A DNA stretch of 64,000 nt from positions 107,965 through 171,964 of the forward strand of contig NZ_JACSCH020000020.1 in NCBI RefSeq assembly GCF_014451325.2, read 5' to 3'. Under the pieces are notes generated by a model that was given only the letters and a program-made list of their open reading frames with translations, ran no database searches and had not been told where the DNA came from. Shown here in pieces: positions 55,501-62,019 of the stretch. Source of the DNA: Streptomyces sp. CB02980 (GTDB lineage Bacteria > Actinomycetota > Actinomycetes > Streptomycetales > Streptomycetaceae). Made by a program: the position numbers and the translations under genes. How positions within the stretch are numbered: the stretch's first letter is position 1; the number at the start of each line of letters is the position of its first letter.

Positions 55501-55539
55501 CACGTTGAATCTCAGCGATTGCTCCTCGGCAGCGGTCAT
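52492..55539 (-). CDS. AfsR/SARP-family pathway regulator
   Basis: 1015 residues. N-terminal OmpR-type winged helix (about 8-95; SLRFNVLGPLEGWADG, ATASHQVRKAVADLRRRI), a bacterial transcriptional activation domain (about 100-245), an NB-ARC ATPase with Walker A GMGGSGKTS near 316 and Walker B KRLLLLLDN, and TPR repeats over the last 350 residues. AfsR-like SARPs activate antibiotic genes by binding direct repeats at 11-bp spacing next to the -10 box. ATG at 55539, with a GTG 12 bases upstream possible. It is divergent from the XRE-STAND gene; its likely targets are the cluster promoters described here. Confidence 0.94.
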   Translation of the reverse strand: MTAAEEQSLRFNVLGPLEGWADGSRLRLGGLIQERVLGTLLLEPGRVLTIGRLVESAWAEDPPATASHQVRKAVADLRRRIPAGSEVIVTDGPGYRVVLAPEQLDLTEFGSLVKSARDAPGEGRAVDAVEALRRALGLWRGPILSGAGGPVIEAAATALEERRLAAAEQLFDLRLGLGETAELVVDLRDLVQAHPLHESLRAQLMLALYRSGRQAEALEEYSRVRELLVEELGVDPGPRLTRVYEGILRDSPELAAPAPPPVAAPVALPEAAPTEAPCTLPYDLADFTGRGDELRELLDSAGRDCARHSRIVALDGMGGSGKTSLAVHAAHSLASEFPDGQLYIDLRGYTPGEQPVTAGGALDSLLRALGVPGARIPEDLAGRTALWRSTVTGKRLLLLLDNAADADGVRPLLPTTPGCLVLVTSRARLVDLDSAQWISIDVMSPAECAALMAETLGERRYAAEPEAAAELARLCGHLPLALRIATARLRNRPRWTLRYLADRLRDETRRLDELSSGQRSVAATLRLSYQALEQDCRTAFRSLALHPGGELDVYAAAALLETDPADAEDILELLLDVHLLQQPEIGLYTFHDLVRSFAQSLRSTATEEDDSASTRRLLDYYLATTESACQVMFPGRRRIPTEVAEVEDTDAWLTRLPRFAESEQAEQWFAREQGSLLGAVGLADRLGHDRHTVFLSRNLAFQLSARGQLEEFRSMGLLAVAAARRLGELPLLGVSLSNLGVACWKLGRFAEGIEVATEGRDVAERLGDVQTLAHSEGALGQLNSLLGRFPQALSHLEKSIAHQRELGASRAEAESLTLLSTLYEQWGRHEEAASAARRAIALCDELGQHENKLVAFTDLAFAHACLGDDEAADTCLARARALCTENSDPGQVALALALLAEVAQRLGRDEQAVRYADRAMETIGPNVSPLRRAKVENTVGRYLYKRKEYVAALGLHESAHEVAHSLDFRIEMAYALSGMARAQAALGLSEEAARNERSAEELFGEMGVPAERRRS

Positions 55540-55605
55540 TGCCGCGAGCACCCCCCCAGGTCTCCCGGCCACGCCCTCGGCGCCGGTGATTGCGGATCCT
55601 AGCCC

Positions 55606-55668
55606 GTTCCCGTGACCCCCGGGAACGAGGCGGTACGGGATCGGTAAGCGGTCCCGCCACCGTATGAC
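55606..55668. promoter_or_regulatory. Operator-like elements in the SARP/STAND divergent region
   Basis: GTTCCCG (55606-55612) faces CGGGAAC (55620-55626), followed by AGGCGGTA (55628-55635). CGGTA is repeated 11 bp apart (55631 and 55642), and a possible -10, TATGAC, lies at 55663-55668 for the plus-strand gene. The same words occur upstream of the repeat-protein gene. Confidence 0.55.
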
Positions 55669-55732
55669 CCACGAGGCCGACTCCTTCACGGCCCTCGCGA
55701 CTGAGGACCCCCATGCAGCAAGGAGACTGGTC

Positions 55733-57121
55733 ATGACCGAACAGGCATCGCCGGACGGGCTCGCCGAGCAGCTGCGGGCGGCACGGCAGTGGGCCGGCAT
55801 CACCCAGGAGCAGTTGGCCGGCCTGTCGACCGTCAGCGTGCGGGCCATCCGGGATCTGGAGCAGGGGCGGGTGCGGCACCCGCGCCGGGAGACGCTGCGG
55901 CTGCTCGCCGGCGCCATGCGGCTGAGCGACGCCCGCCGCGCCGCTCTGGAGCTGGCCGTCGAAGGGGCGGAGGCCGGCACGGTGATGCGCGAGGCGTACG
56001 GCGCCGAACTGGCGCCGCCGCCGCAGCCGTTGCGCAGACTCGTCGGCCGCGCCGAGGAACTCCGGGTCCTGACCGGTCTGCTGGCCACCGAGCACGAGCG
56101 GCTCCTCAGCGTGGTGGGCCTGGCCGGGGTGGGCAAGACCCGACTGGCCCAGGAGGCCGCCCTGTTGCTCCACGGCCGTGACCGGACCCCCGTCGTCTGG
56201 GTCGACATGACCGAGACCGCGCCGCCGGTGGCCGGGCCGGCCGGGACCCGCAGCCCGCGGTCCGCGCTGACGGGCTGGGCCCGCTCCCTGGCCCTCGGCG
56301 GCCGGGGCCTGGACGAACTCGCCTCCGTGATACGCGGCCGGGCCACCCTGCTGGTCCTCGACGGCCATGACACCGGCCCCCACCTCACGCCCCCGCTCCT
56401 CGAACTGCTGCACGTCTGCGAGCGGCTGAAGGTGCTGATCACCACGCGCGAGCCGCACCGCACCCCGGGCAACCGGATGCTGCCGCTCGGCCCGCTGCCC
56501 GTACCGGACCCGGAGCCGGGGGAGTCCCCGAGCGGGGCCGCAGCACCCGGCGTCTCCCTGACCGCCGGGGAGCCCGCCGTCGAGCTCATGCTGTCGTACG
56601 TGGGTCACATGCGCCCCGACCTGATGCCCGGCGACTCGCTGGTGCGCACGGTGTCACGGATCAGCCGGGCCCTCGACGGTGTGCCGCGGGCGATGGAGGC
56701 CGCCGCCTCCTGGCTGCTGCTGCGCTCTCCCGCGGAGCTGCTGCGGATCGCGCGGACCACGCCGCTCGACGTCGTGGACGACGTGACCGCCGGAGACACC
56801 GGCGGCGACGCGGGCGGCGAGGGACTCGCCGCGCTGCTCGCGGCGGCCGTGGCCCGGCTCGACGACGGGCCCGCGGCGCTGCTCGGCGACCTGAGCCTCC
56901 TTCCCGACGGCTGGAGCGCCGACCAGGCCGCCGCCGGTCTGTCCGCGACACCGGCCGCCGTGGTGCGCGACGTCCACGCACTGATGCTGCGCGGCCTCGT
57001 ACGGCGCCTTCCCGGTGAGGAGGACGGAGCCCCGCGGTTCGGGGTGCTCAACCTGGTGCGGCAGCTCGCCGCCGAACGCGCCGCCTCGCTCGTACCGGCG
57101 ACGGCCCTCGTCCCCTCCTGA
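55733..57121 (+). CDS. XRE-type helix-turn-helix regulator with STAND/NB-ARC ATPase domain
   Basis: 462 residues. HTH at about residues 8-65 (LRAARQWAGITQEQLAGLST, VRAIRDLEQGRVRHPR), then an NTPase domain with Walker A GLAGVGKTR near 129 and Walker B TLLVLDGHD, and an alpha-helical C-terminus. There is no TPR array, so the protein is shorter than most of its class. AAGGAGA precedes the ATG. It is divergent from the SARP gene and upstream of the carbamoyltransferase gene; it is probably a pathway regulator. Confidence 0.9.
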   Translation: MTEQASPDGLAEQLRAARQWAGITQEQLAGLSTVSVRAIRDLEQGRVRHPRRETLRLLAGAMRLSDARRAALELAVEGAEAGTVMREAYGAELAPPPQPLRRLVGRAEELRVLTGLLATEHERLLSVVGLAGVGKTRLAQEAALLLHGRDRTPVVWVDMTETAPPVAGPAGTRSPRSALTGWARSLALGGRGLDELASVIRGRATLLVLDGHDTGPHLTPPLLELLHVCERLKVLITTREPHRTPGNRMLPLGPLPVPDPEPGESPSGAAAPGVSLTAGEPAVELMLSYVGHMRPDLMPGDSLVRTVSRISRALDGVPRAMEAAASWLLLRSPAELLRIARTTPLDVVDDVTAGDTGGDAGGEGLAALLAAAVARLDDGPAALLGDLSLLPDGWSADQAAAGLSATPAAVVRDVHALMLRGLVRRLPGEEDGAPRFGVLNLVRQLAAERAASLVPATALVPS

Positions 57122-57190
57122 ACAGACCCCGCTCTCCCTCCGTCTCCTCCACCCGCTCCTCTTCTCCCTCCCTCTTCCCCTTCCTCGAAG
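57122..57190 (+). other. Pyrimidine-rich leader before the carbamoyltransferase gene
   Basis: Between the STAND regulator and the carbamoyltransferase gene lies a stretch that is almost pure C/T on the plus strand. It contains no clear promoter or hairpin; GAAAGG just before the ATG is the ribosome-binding site. Confidence 0.5.
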
Positions 57191-57205
57191 AAAGGCCCGT
57201 CCGCC

Positions 57206-58129
57206 ATGCGCAACCTGATCTCGCTCGCCGACCTGAAGCCCGAGCAGCTCGCCCGTATCGTCGCCCGTGCCGTCGAGTTCGGCACCGGCGGCGTCGACGA
57301 CAAGCCGCTGGCCGGACGCCAGGTCGGTGTCTACTTCCGCAAGTCGTCCACCCGGACCCGGACGTCGTTCTGGAGCGGCGCCACCCGGCTGGGCGCCGAC
57401 GTCATCACGTTCGGCCCCGACGAACTCCAGCTGACCACCGGTGAGACCGTGGAGGACACCAGCCGCGTCCTGGGCCAGTACCTCGACGCGCTCGTCGTCC
57501 GCACCAACGGCGACGTGGCGGAGATGCGCCGCCTCGGCGGCAGCCCGGACCTCGCCGTGGTGAACGCCCTCAGCCTCGACGAGCACCCGACCCAGGCGAT
57601 CGCCGACCTGACCACGCTCGCCGAGCACTTCGGGAAGCTCGCCGGACTCCATGTGCTCGTCGTCGGCGAGGGCAACAGCTCCGGCGCGGCGCTCGCCCTG
57701 GCCGGCGCGCTCACCCCCGGGCTGCGGATCACCCTGCTGAGCCCCGAGGGGTACGAGGTGCCCAAGAGCACCATGGACCTCGTCGACGAACTGAGCGGCG
57801 GCGACCACCAGGTGCGCCGGATCACCGACCCGGCCGAGGTCGACGGGCCCGTCGACGCGGTCTACACGAGCCGCTGGCAGACCATGGGCGTACCGAAGGC
57901 GGACCCCGACTGGCGGGCGGCGTTCGAGGGGTTCGCCATCGACCGCGCGTTCTTCGAGCGGCACAGCGGCCCGGACACCGTCTTCCTGCACGACCTGCCC
58001 GCCGTCCGCGGCCAGGAGGTCACCGACGAGGTCCTCGACGGGGAGCGCAGCCTCGCGTGGCGGCAGGCCCACCACAAGATGACCGCGGCGATGGCCGTAC
58101 TGGAGTGGTGCGTGGTCGGCGAGAACTGA
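57206..58129 (+). CDS. Ornithine-carbamoyltransferase-like enzyme with altered substrate motifs
   Basis: 307 residues. The carbamoyl-phosphate site is intact: STRTRTSFW near residue 48 and DEHPTQAIADL near 130. The second-substrate side departs from ornithine transcarbamylase: HCLP is HDLP (FLHDLPAVRGQEVTDE), and the ornithine-binding SMG loop is SRWQTMG. It may therefore carbamoylate another amine such as diaminopropionate (as VioL does in viomycin biosynthesis) or ornithine with a changed pocket. It stands alone between a regulator and an MbtH gene rather than with arginine genes, so a role in the peptide cluster is likely. Confidence 0.85.
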   Translation: MRNLISLADLKPEQLARIVARAVEFGTGGVDDKPLAGRQVGVYFRKSSTRTRTSFWSGATRLGADVITFGPDELQLTTGETVEDTSRVLGQYLDALVVRTNGDVAEMRRLGGSPDLAVVNALSLDEHPTQAIADLTTLAEHFGKLAGLHVLVVGEGNSSGAALALAGALTPGLRITLLSPEGYEVPKSTMDLVDELSGGDHQVRRITDPAEVDGPVDAVYTSRWQTMGVPKADPDWRAAFEGFAIDRAFFERHSGPDTVFLHDLPAVRGQEVTDEVLDGERSLAWRQAHHKMTAAMAVLEWCVVGEN

Positions 58130-58151
58130 GCGGCACAGGTCCGAAACGGAC

Positions 58152-58201
58152 GGGGGCGGCGTCGGTACGGGTTCGGGGAACCCGGTACCGACGCCGCCCC
58201 C
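58152..58201. terminator. Bidirectional terminator between the carbamoyltransferase and MbtH genes
   Basis: GGGGGCGGCGTCGGTAC (58152-58168) pairs perfectly over 17 bases with GTACCGACGCCGCCCCC (58185-58201). Confidence 0.9.
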
Positions 58202-58219
58202 GCGTGTGCGCGACGGTCG

Positions 58220-58432
58220 TCAGCCGCCCATCGCGGCGACCACCGAACGGGGCCGCAGATCCGTCCAGTTGGCCTCGATGTACTCGGCGCACTCCTGCTT
58301 GCTGCCCTCCTCGTGGACCAGCTGCCAGCCCTCCGGGCGGCGGATCCGGGCGGGCCACAGCGAGTGCTGGCCCTCGTCGTTGGCCAGGACGACGAAACGG
58401 CCGTCGGCGTCGTCGAACGGATTGGTTGCCAT
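58220..58432 (-). CDS. MbtH-like protein
   Basis: 70 residues with the family signature: NPFDD near the start, NDEGQHSLWPA, then GWQLVHEEGS and EANWTDLRPRS. MbtH proteins bind and activate NRPS adenylation domains. AGAGGTGA precedes the ATG. It is oriented away from the NRPS gene and has its own promoter with an octamer repeat also present before the glutamate-mutase operon. Confidence 0.95.
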   Translation of the reverse strand: MATNPFDDADGRFVVLANDEGQHSLWPARIRRPEGWQLVHEEGSKQECAEYIEANWTDLRPRSVVAAMGG

Positions 58433-58488
58433 GGCTTCACCTCTGTGGGTTCCGTGGAACGGGGATCCGGTGCCGCACCGGTGCCTCG

Positions 58489-58544
58489 ACGCTACGAGAC
58501 GGTGTCCGCCGGTTCGGGCAGCCGGGGCGGCAGTTGGGCGGCAG
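58489..58544 (-). promoter_or_regulatory. MbtH promoter with two 11-bp-phased octamers
   Basis: On the minus strand CTGCCGCC occurs twice, 3 bases apart (58544-58537 and 58533-58526), then 31 bases, then the -10 box TAGCGT (58494-58489). A third partial copy (CTGCCC) lies at 58521-58516. The layout is the same as in the glutamate-mutase promoter. Confidence 0.65.
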
Positions 58545-58589
58545 CCCGCCCGAGCCTCGTGCTCGGCGGCCGGCCCCCCGCGCGGGGTC

Positions 58590-58859
58590 CTATACGAGTA
58601 CGCGGGAGACCTCGTTGGCGCGCGTGACGGCGATGCCGGTGGCGACCGCGGCGGCCCGCACGGAGCCGAGCGCCTCGCGCAGCAGTTCCGTGCGCAGCCG
58701 GGGCTGGTCCGCCAGCTCCGGCCGGTCGGCGTCGATCAACTGCACCGCCGCCTCCAGTACGGCGAACTTGGCCTCGCCCAGGGGCTCGTGGCGGTCGGCA
58801 TCGGTCATGACGTCGCGCAGGGCCGCGGCCAGTTCCGCGGCGGGGGCGATCTGGGACAT
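58590..58859 (-). CDS. Small helical hypothetical protein
   Basis: 89 residues, predicted mostly alpha-helical (AELAAALRDVMTDADRHEP, KFAVLEAAVQLIDADRPEL, RTELLREALGSVRAAAVATG), no Cys, no signal peptide, no recognised family. GAGGAG lies 7 bases before the ATG. It is upstream of the MbtH gene in the same direction and downstream of the divergent glutamate-mutase promoter, so it is probably part of the cluster. It is a candidate for an accessory or carrier-interacting protein, without proof. Confidence 0.72.
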   Translation of the reverse strand: MSQIAPAAELAAALRDVMTDADRHEPLGEAKFAVLEAAVQLIDADRPELADQPRLRTELLREALGSVRAAAVATGIAVTRANEVSRVLV

Positions 58860-58984
58860 GGGTCCACTCCTCAGGGTTCTCGGACGCGCGTGCTCCCGCG
58901 TTCCGCTCCGGCCGACAGGGCTTCGGAGCGGCGGATTTCGACTGTAGGGCGGGCCGGGACGGCGGCGGCGACAGGCACCGGCAA

Positions 58985-59040
58985 CTGCCGCCCGGCTGCC
59001 GCCCGGGGCGCCGGTCGGCGGGGTCCCGCGTTCCTACGAT
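58985..59040 (+). promoter_or_regulatory. Glutamate-mutase operon promoter with two 11-bp-phased octamers
   Basis: CTGCCGCC at 58985-58992 and 58996-59003, then exactly 31 bases, then the -10 box TACGAT (59035-59040). The octamer, the 11-bp phase and the 31-base gap match the MbtH promoter on the other strand. Confidence 0.65.
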
Positions 59041-59117
59041 CGATGCCGAAGGGATGTTCCGAGCGATCCAGGACCTCCTTCTCCCACTTGTCATCCCACG
59101 ATGTGGACGAAGAAGTG

Positions 59118-59696
59118 ATGATGCAGACTGCGGAATGGGCGTCCCGAGAGCGATCCGGGCCGCTGGACGTCGTTGTCACCGGACTGCCGTCCGATGCGCA
59201 CACCTGGAACCTCGTATTCATCCAGCTGCTGATCGAGGACCTGGGACACCACGTCATCAACCTGGGCCCGTGCGTCCCCCAGGACGAGATCGTCGAATCC
59301 TGCGGCAAGTACCAGCCCGACCTGCTCGTGGTCAGCACCGTCAACGGCCACGGCTTCCAGGACGCCGACCAGCTCATCCGGGCGATCCGCTCGCGCTGGG
59401 AGCTGGCCGGCCTGCCCGCCGTCATCGGCGGCAAGCTGGGCGTCCTCGGCGCCGAGCAGCGGGCCGGGCACGGCCGCCGGCTCCGTGAGGCGGGCTTCGA
59501 CGCGGTGTTCCAGGACGGCCCGGAGCAGGGCCAGGACGCGGGCCTCGGCGCCTTCGAGGCGTTCATCGCCCGACTGGACGCCGAGCGCGGCCCGGCCGCC
59601 CCGCTCTCGGCCGACGGTGCTCCGGCCGCCGACCGCGTCCCCGCCGACCTCGCCCCGGTGGCCTCCGCCGCCCGCCTCGAAGGGGTGGCAGGGTGA
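59118..59696 (+). CDS. Cobalamin-binding subunit of glutamate (methylaspartate) mutase
   Basis: 192 residues. B12-binding Rossmann-like domain: GLPSDAHTWNLVFIQLLIED holds the Asp-x-His of the DxHxxG motif, though the Gly is replaced by Asn; VSTVNGHGF and VIGGKLGVLG are the later loops. With the E subunit it rearranges L-glutamate to (2S,3S)-3-methylaspartate using adenosylcobalamin. The start is ambiguous among GTG 59115, ATG 59118 and ATG 59121. The stop overlaps the E-subunit start by 4 bases. The last 40 residues are low-complexity. Confidence 0.88.
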   Translation: MMQTAEWASRERSGPLDVVVTGLPSDAHTWNLVFIQLLIEDLGHHVINLGPCVPQDEIVESCGKYQPDLLVVSTVNGHGFQDADQLIRAIRSRWELAGLPAVIGGKLGVLGAEQRAGHGRRLREAGFDAVFQDGPEQGQDAGLGAFEAFIARLDAERGPAAPLSADGAPAADRVPADLAPVASAARLEGVAG

Positions 59697-61000
59697 CGTC
59701 CTTCGGCCGGTTCGTGGCCGCGGCCCACGCGAGGGGGGCCCTCGTGGTCCAGCCCCGCATGGGCTTCTCCGAGCCCGCCCGGATGAGGACCGGGCTCGCG
59801 GCCACCAAGGCCGCCACGGACGCCGTCGCCGGCACCCTCACCATCGACAGCTACACCCGGGTCTGCGACGAGCCCTCGGCCGTCCGCGCCCTGGGCGACG
59901 GCATCCCGCTCAACGGCTACCCGATCACCTCCTACAGCCCGAGCACCTCGCACTGGGTCCTGGACGGACTCGCGGACGAGACCTTCCCCGTCCAGGTCCG
60001 GCACGGCTCGGCACGGCCCCAGCGGATCGTCGCCGCGCTCGCCCGGCTCGGCCTCACCGCGACCGAGGGCGGACCGGTCTCGTATTGCCTGCCCTACGGC
60101 CGTACCCCGCTGGAGGACTCCGTCCGCAACTGGCAGGAGACCTGCGAGCAGTTGGCCACCCTGCGCGCCGACGGTGCCGAACCGCACCTGGAGAGCTTCG
60201 GCGGCTGCATGCTCGGCCAGCTCTGCCCGCCGGGACTGCTCGTGGCGATCAGCGCCCTGGAGGGCGTGTTCTTCCACCGCGCGGGACTGCGGTCCGTCTC
60301 GCTCAGCTACGCCCAGCAGACCAACCCCGGGCAGGACCGGCAGGCGGTGCGCGCGCTGCGCCGGCTCGCGGCCGAACTCCTGCCGGACACCGACTGGCAC
60401 GTCGTCGTCTACACCTACATGGGCGTCTACCCGAGGACCACGCGCGGAGCCCACGCCCTCCTGGCGGACTCCGCCGAGCTCGCGGTCCGGGCCGGCGGGC
60501 AGCGGCTCATCGTGAAGACCGCCGCCGAGGCCCACCGCATCCCGACCGTCGCCGAGAACGTCCGGGCCCTGCGCATCGCGACCGAGGCGGCCCGCCGGGC
60601 CGCCGCGACCGCGGGCGCCGAGGAGACCGACGACGCGGCCGACAACCCCGTCTACGCCGAGGCCCGCGCCCTCGTGGACGCCGTACTCGACCTGCACACC
60701 GACCTCGGCAGCGCGCTCCTGAAGGCCTTCGAGCGCGGCTACCTGGACGTCCCCTACTGCCTGCACCCCGACAACGCCGGCCGCTCCCGCAGCCACATCG
60801 ACGCGGCGGGCCGGCTGACCTGGTCGAACATCGGGGCCATGCCCATCGGACGGGTCGCCGGACGCAGCGGCGCCCGGCTCACCGCGACCGGACTCCACGA
60901 CGCGCTGACCTTCGTGCAGCGCCGATACGACCACCTCGACATCCGCACCGAGGACGTCGACCACACCCCCGTCGACGCCCCTCTCCTCCAGGAGGTATGA
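59693..61000 (+). CDS. Catalytic (E-type) subunit of glutamate (methylaspartate) mutase
   Basis: 435 residues of the MutE/GlmE TIM-barrel fold. Characteristic stretches are VVQPRMGFSEPARMRTGL, TLTIDSYTRV, IPLNGYPITSYS, QVRHGSARPQRI, FGGCMLGQLCPPGLLVA and VYTYMGVYPRTTRGA. It forms the active mutase with the preceding B12 subunit. The GTG start overlaps the S-subunit stop (GTGA). Homologous pairs supply 3-methylaspartate or its derivatives in lipopeptide and macrolactam clusters. Confidence 0.92.
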   Translation: MTSFGRFVAAAHARGALVVQPRMGFSEPARMRTGLAATKAATDAVAGTLTIDSYTRVCDEPSAVRALGDGIPLNGYPITSYSPSTSHWVLDGLADETFPVQVRHGSARPQRIVAALARLGLTATEGGPVSYCLPYGRTPLEDSVRNWQETCEQLATLRADGAEPHLESFGGCMLGQLCPPGLLVAISALEGVFFHRAGLRSVSLSYAQQTNPGQDRQAVRALRRLAAELLPDTDWHVVVYTYMGVYPRTTRGAHALLADSAELAVRAGGQRLIVKTAAEAHRIPTVAENVRALRIATEAARRAAATAGAEETDDAADNPVYAEARALVDAVLDLHTDLGSALLKAFERGYLDVPYCLHPDNAGRSRSHIDAAGRLTWSNIGAMPIGRVAGRSGARLTATGLHDALTFVQRRYDHLDIRTEDVDHTPVDAPLLQEV

Positions 61001-61002
61001 CC

Positions 61003-62019
61003 ATGACCGTCACCATCGCCGAGGCCGTGGACGAGGCTCTCCTGCCGTTCCCGTCCTCGCCCGACGCGCACCTGACCGATCCGCTCACCCGGGCCACCCT
61101 GCGCGTGCAGAGCCACATGCTCACCGCCACCCGCGCCTTCCTGACCGCCCGCGGCTTCCAGGAGCTGCTGCCGCCCATCATCGGCCCGGTCACCGACCCC
61201 GGCATCCGCGGCTCCAAGCAGGTGGACGTCGACTTCTACGGCCACAAGTACAAGATGATGACGAGCGCGATCCTCTACAAGCAGGCCTCGCTCCTCGCCT
61301 TCGACAAGATCTTCTACATCGCGCCCAACGTCCGGCTGGAACCCCTCGAGACGGCCGTCACGCACCGCCACCTCGCCGAGTTCCACCAGATCGACGTCGA
61401 GATCCGCGACGCCCGCCGCGAGGACGCGATGGACCTCGCCGAGCAGCTCGTCACCCATGTCGTCGCCGAGGTCGTCTCCCACATGCCGGCCGAACTCGAC
61501 CTGCTGGGCCGGGACACCGACGCCCTGCGCGAGATCTTCGCGGGTGCCTTCGGACGCGTCGGCCACCAGCAGGCCACCGCCGAGCTGATCGGTCTCGGCC
61601 ATCCCCAGGACCCGGCCGCCGAGATCGACTGGCAGGGCGAGGAGATCGTCTCCGCCCGCGCGGACCGCCCCTTCTTCATCACCGACTACCCCAAGGGCTC
61701 CCGCGGCTTCTACGACAAGGAGAACGCCGAACAGCCCGGCGTACTGCGGAACTTCGACCTCATCGCCCCCGAGGGGTACGGCGAGCTCGCCAGCGGCAGC
61801 GAGCGGGAGCACGACTACGCCACCCTCGTCACCCGCATGCGGGAGACCGGCGAGAACCCCGCCAAGTACGGCTGGTACCTGGACCTGGCCCGCCGCGGCA
61901 TCCCCGCCAGCTCCGGCTTCGGCATCGGCCTGGAGCGCTTCACCCGCTACGTCACCGGACGGCAGGCCGCCTGGCAGGCCAGCGCCTACCCGAAGCTCCC
62001 CGGGGTGGTGTCGGCGTGA
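61003..62019 (+). CDS. AsnRS-like (class II aaRS catalytic core) amino-acid ligase/asparagine-synthetase-like protein
   Basis: 338 residues. It has the class II aaRS core of AspRS/AsnRS without an anticodon-binding domain: motif 2 region THRHLAEFHQIDVEI and motif 3 GFGIGLERFTRYVTG, plus KYKMMTSAILYKQASLLA. Archaeal paralogs of this kind make asparagine from aspartate, ammonia and ATP. In this operon the natural substrate could be 3-methylaspartate, giving 3-methylasparagine or an activated acid. The ATG at 61003 has GGAGG 7 bases upstream; the ATG at 60997 is too close. It overlaps the next gene by 4 bases. Confidence 0.87.
   Translation: MTVTIAEAVDEALLPFPSSPDAHLTDPLTRATLRVQSHMLTATRAFLTARGFQELLPPIIGPVTDPGIRGSKQVDVDFYGHKYKMMTSAILYKQASLLAFDKIFYIAPNVRLEPLETAVTHRHLAEFHQIDVEIRDARREDAMDLAEQLVTHVVAEVVSHMPAELDLLGRDTDALREIFAGAFGRVGHQQATAELIGLGHPQDPAAEIDWQGEEIVSARADRPFFITDYPKGSRGFYDKENAEQPGVLRNFDLIAPEGYGELASGSEREHDYATLVTRMRETGENPAKYGWYLDLARRGIPASSGFGIGLERFTRYVTGRQAAWQASAYPKLPGVVSA

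Noticed and set aside
57206..58129. argF (arginine biosynthesis ornithine carbamoyltransferase)
   Set aside because: The ornithine-pocket motifs differ (HDLP and changed SMG loop) and no other arginine gene is nearby, so the symbol was not used.
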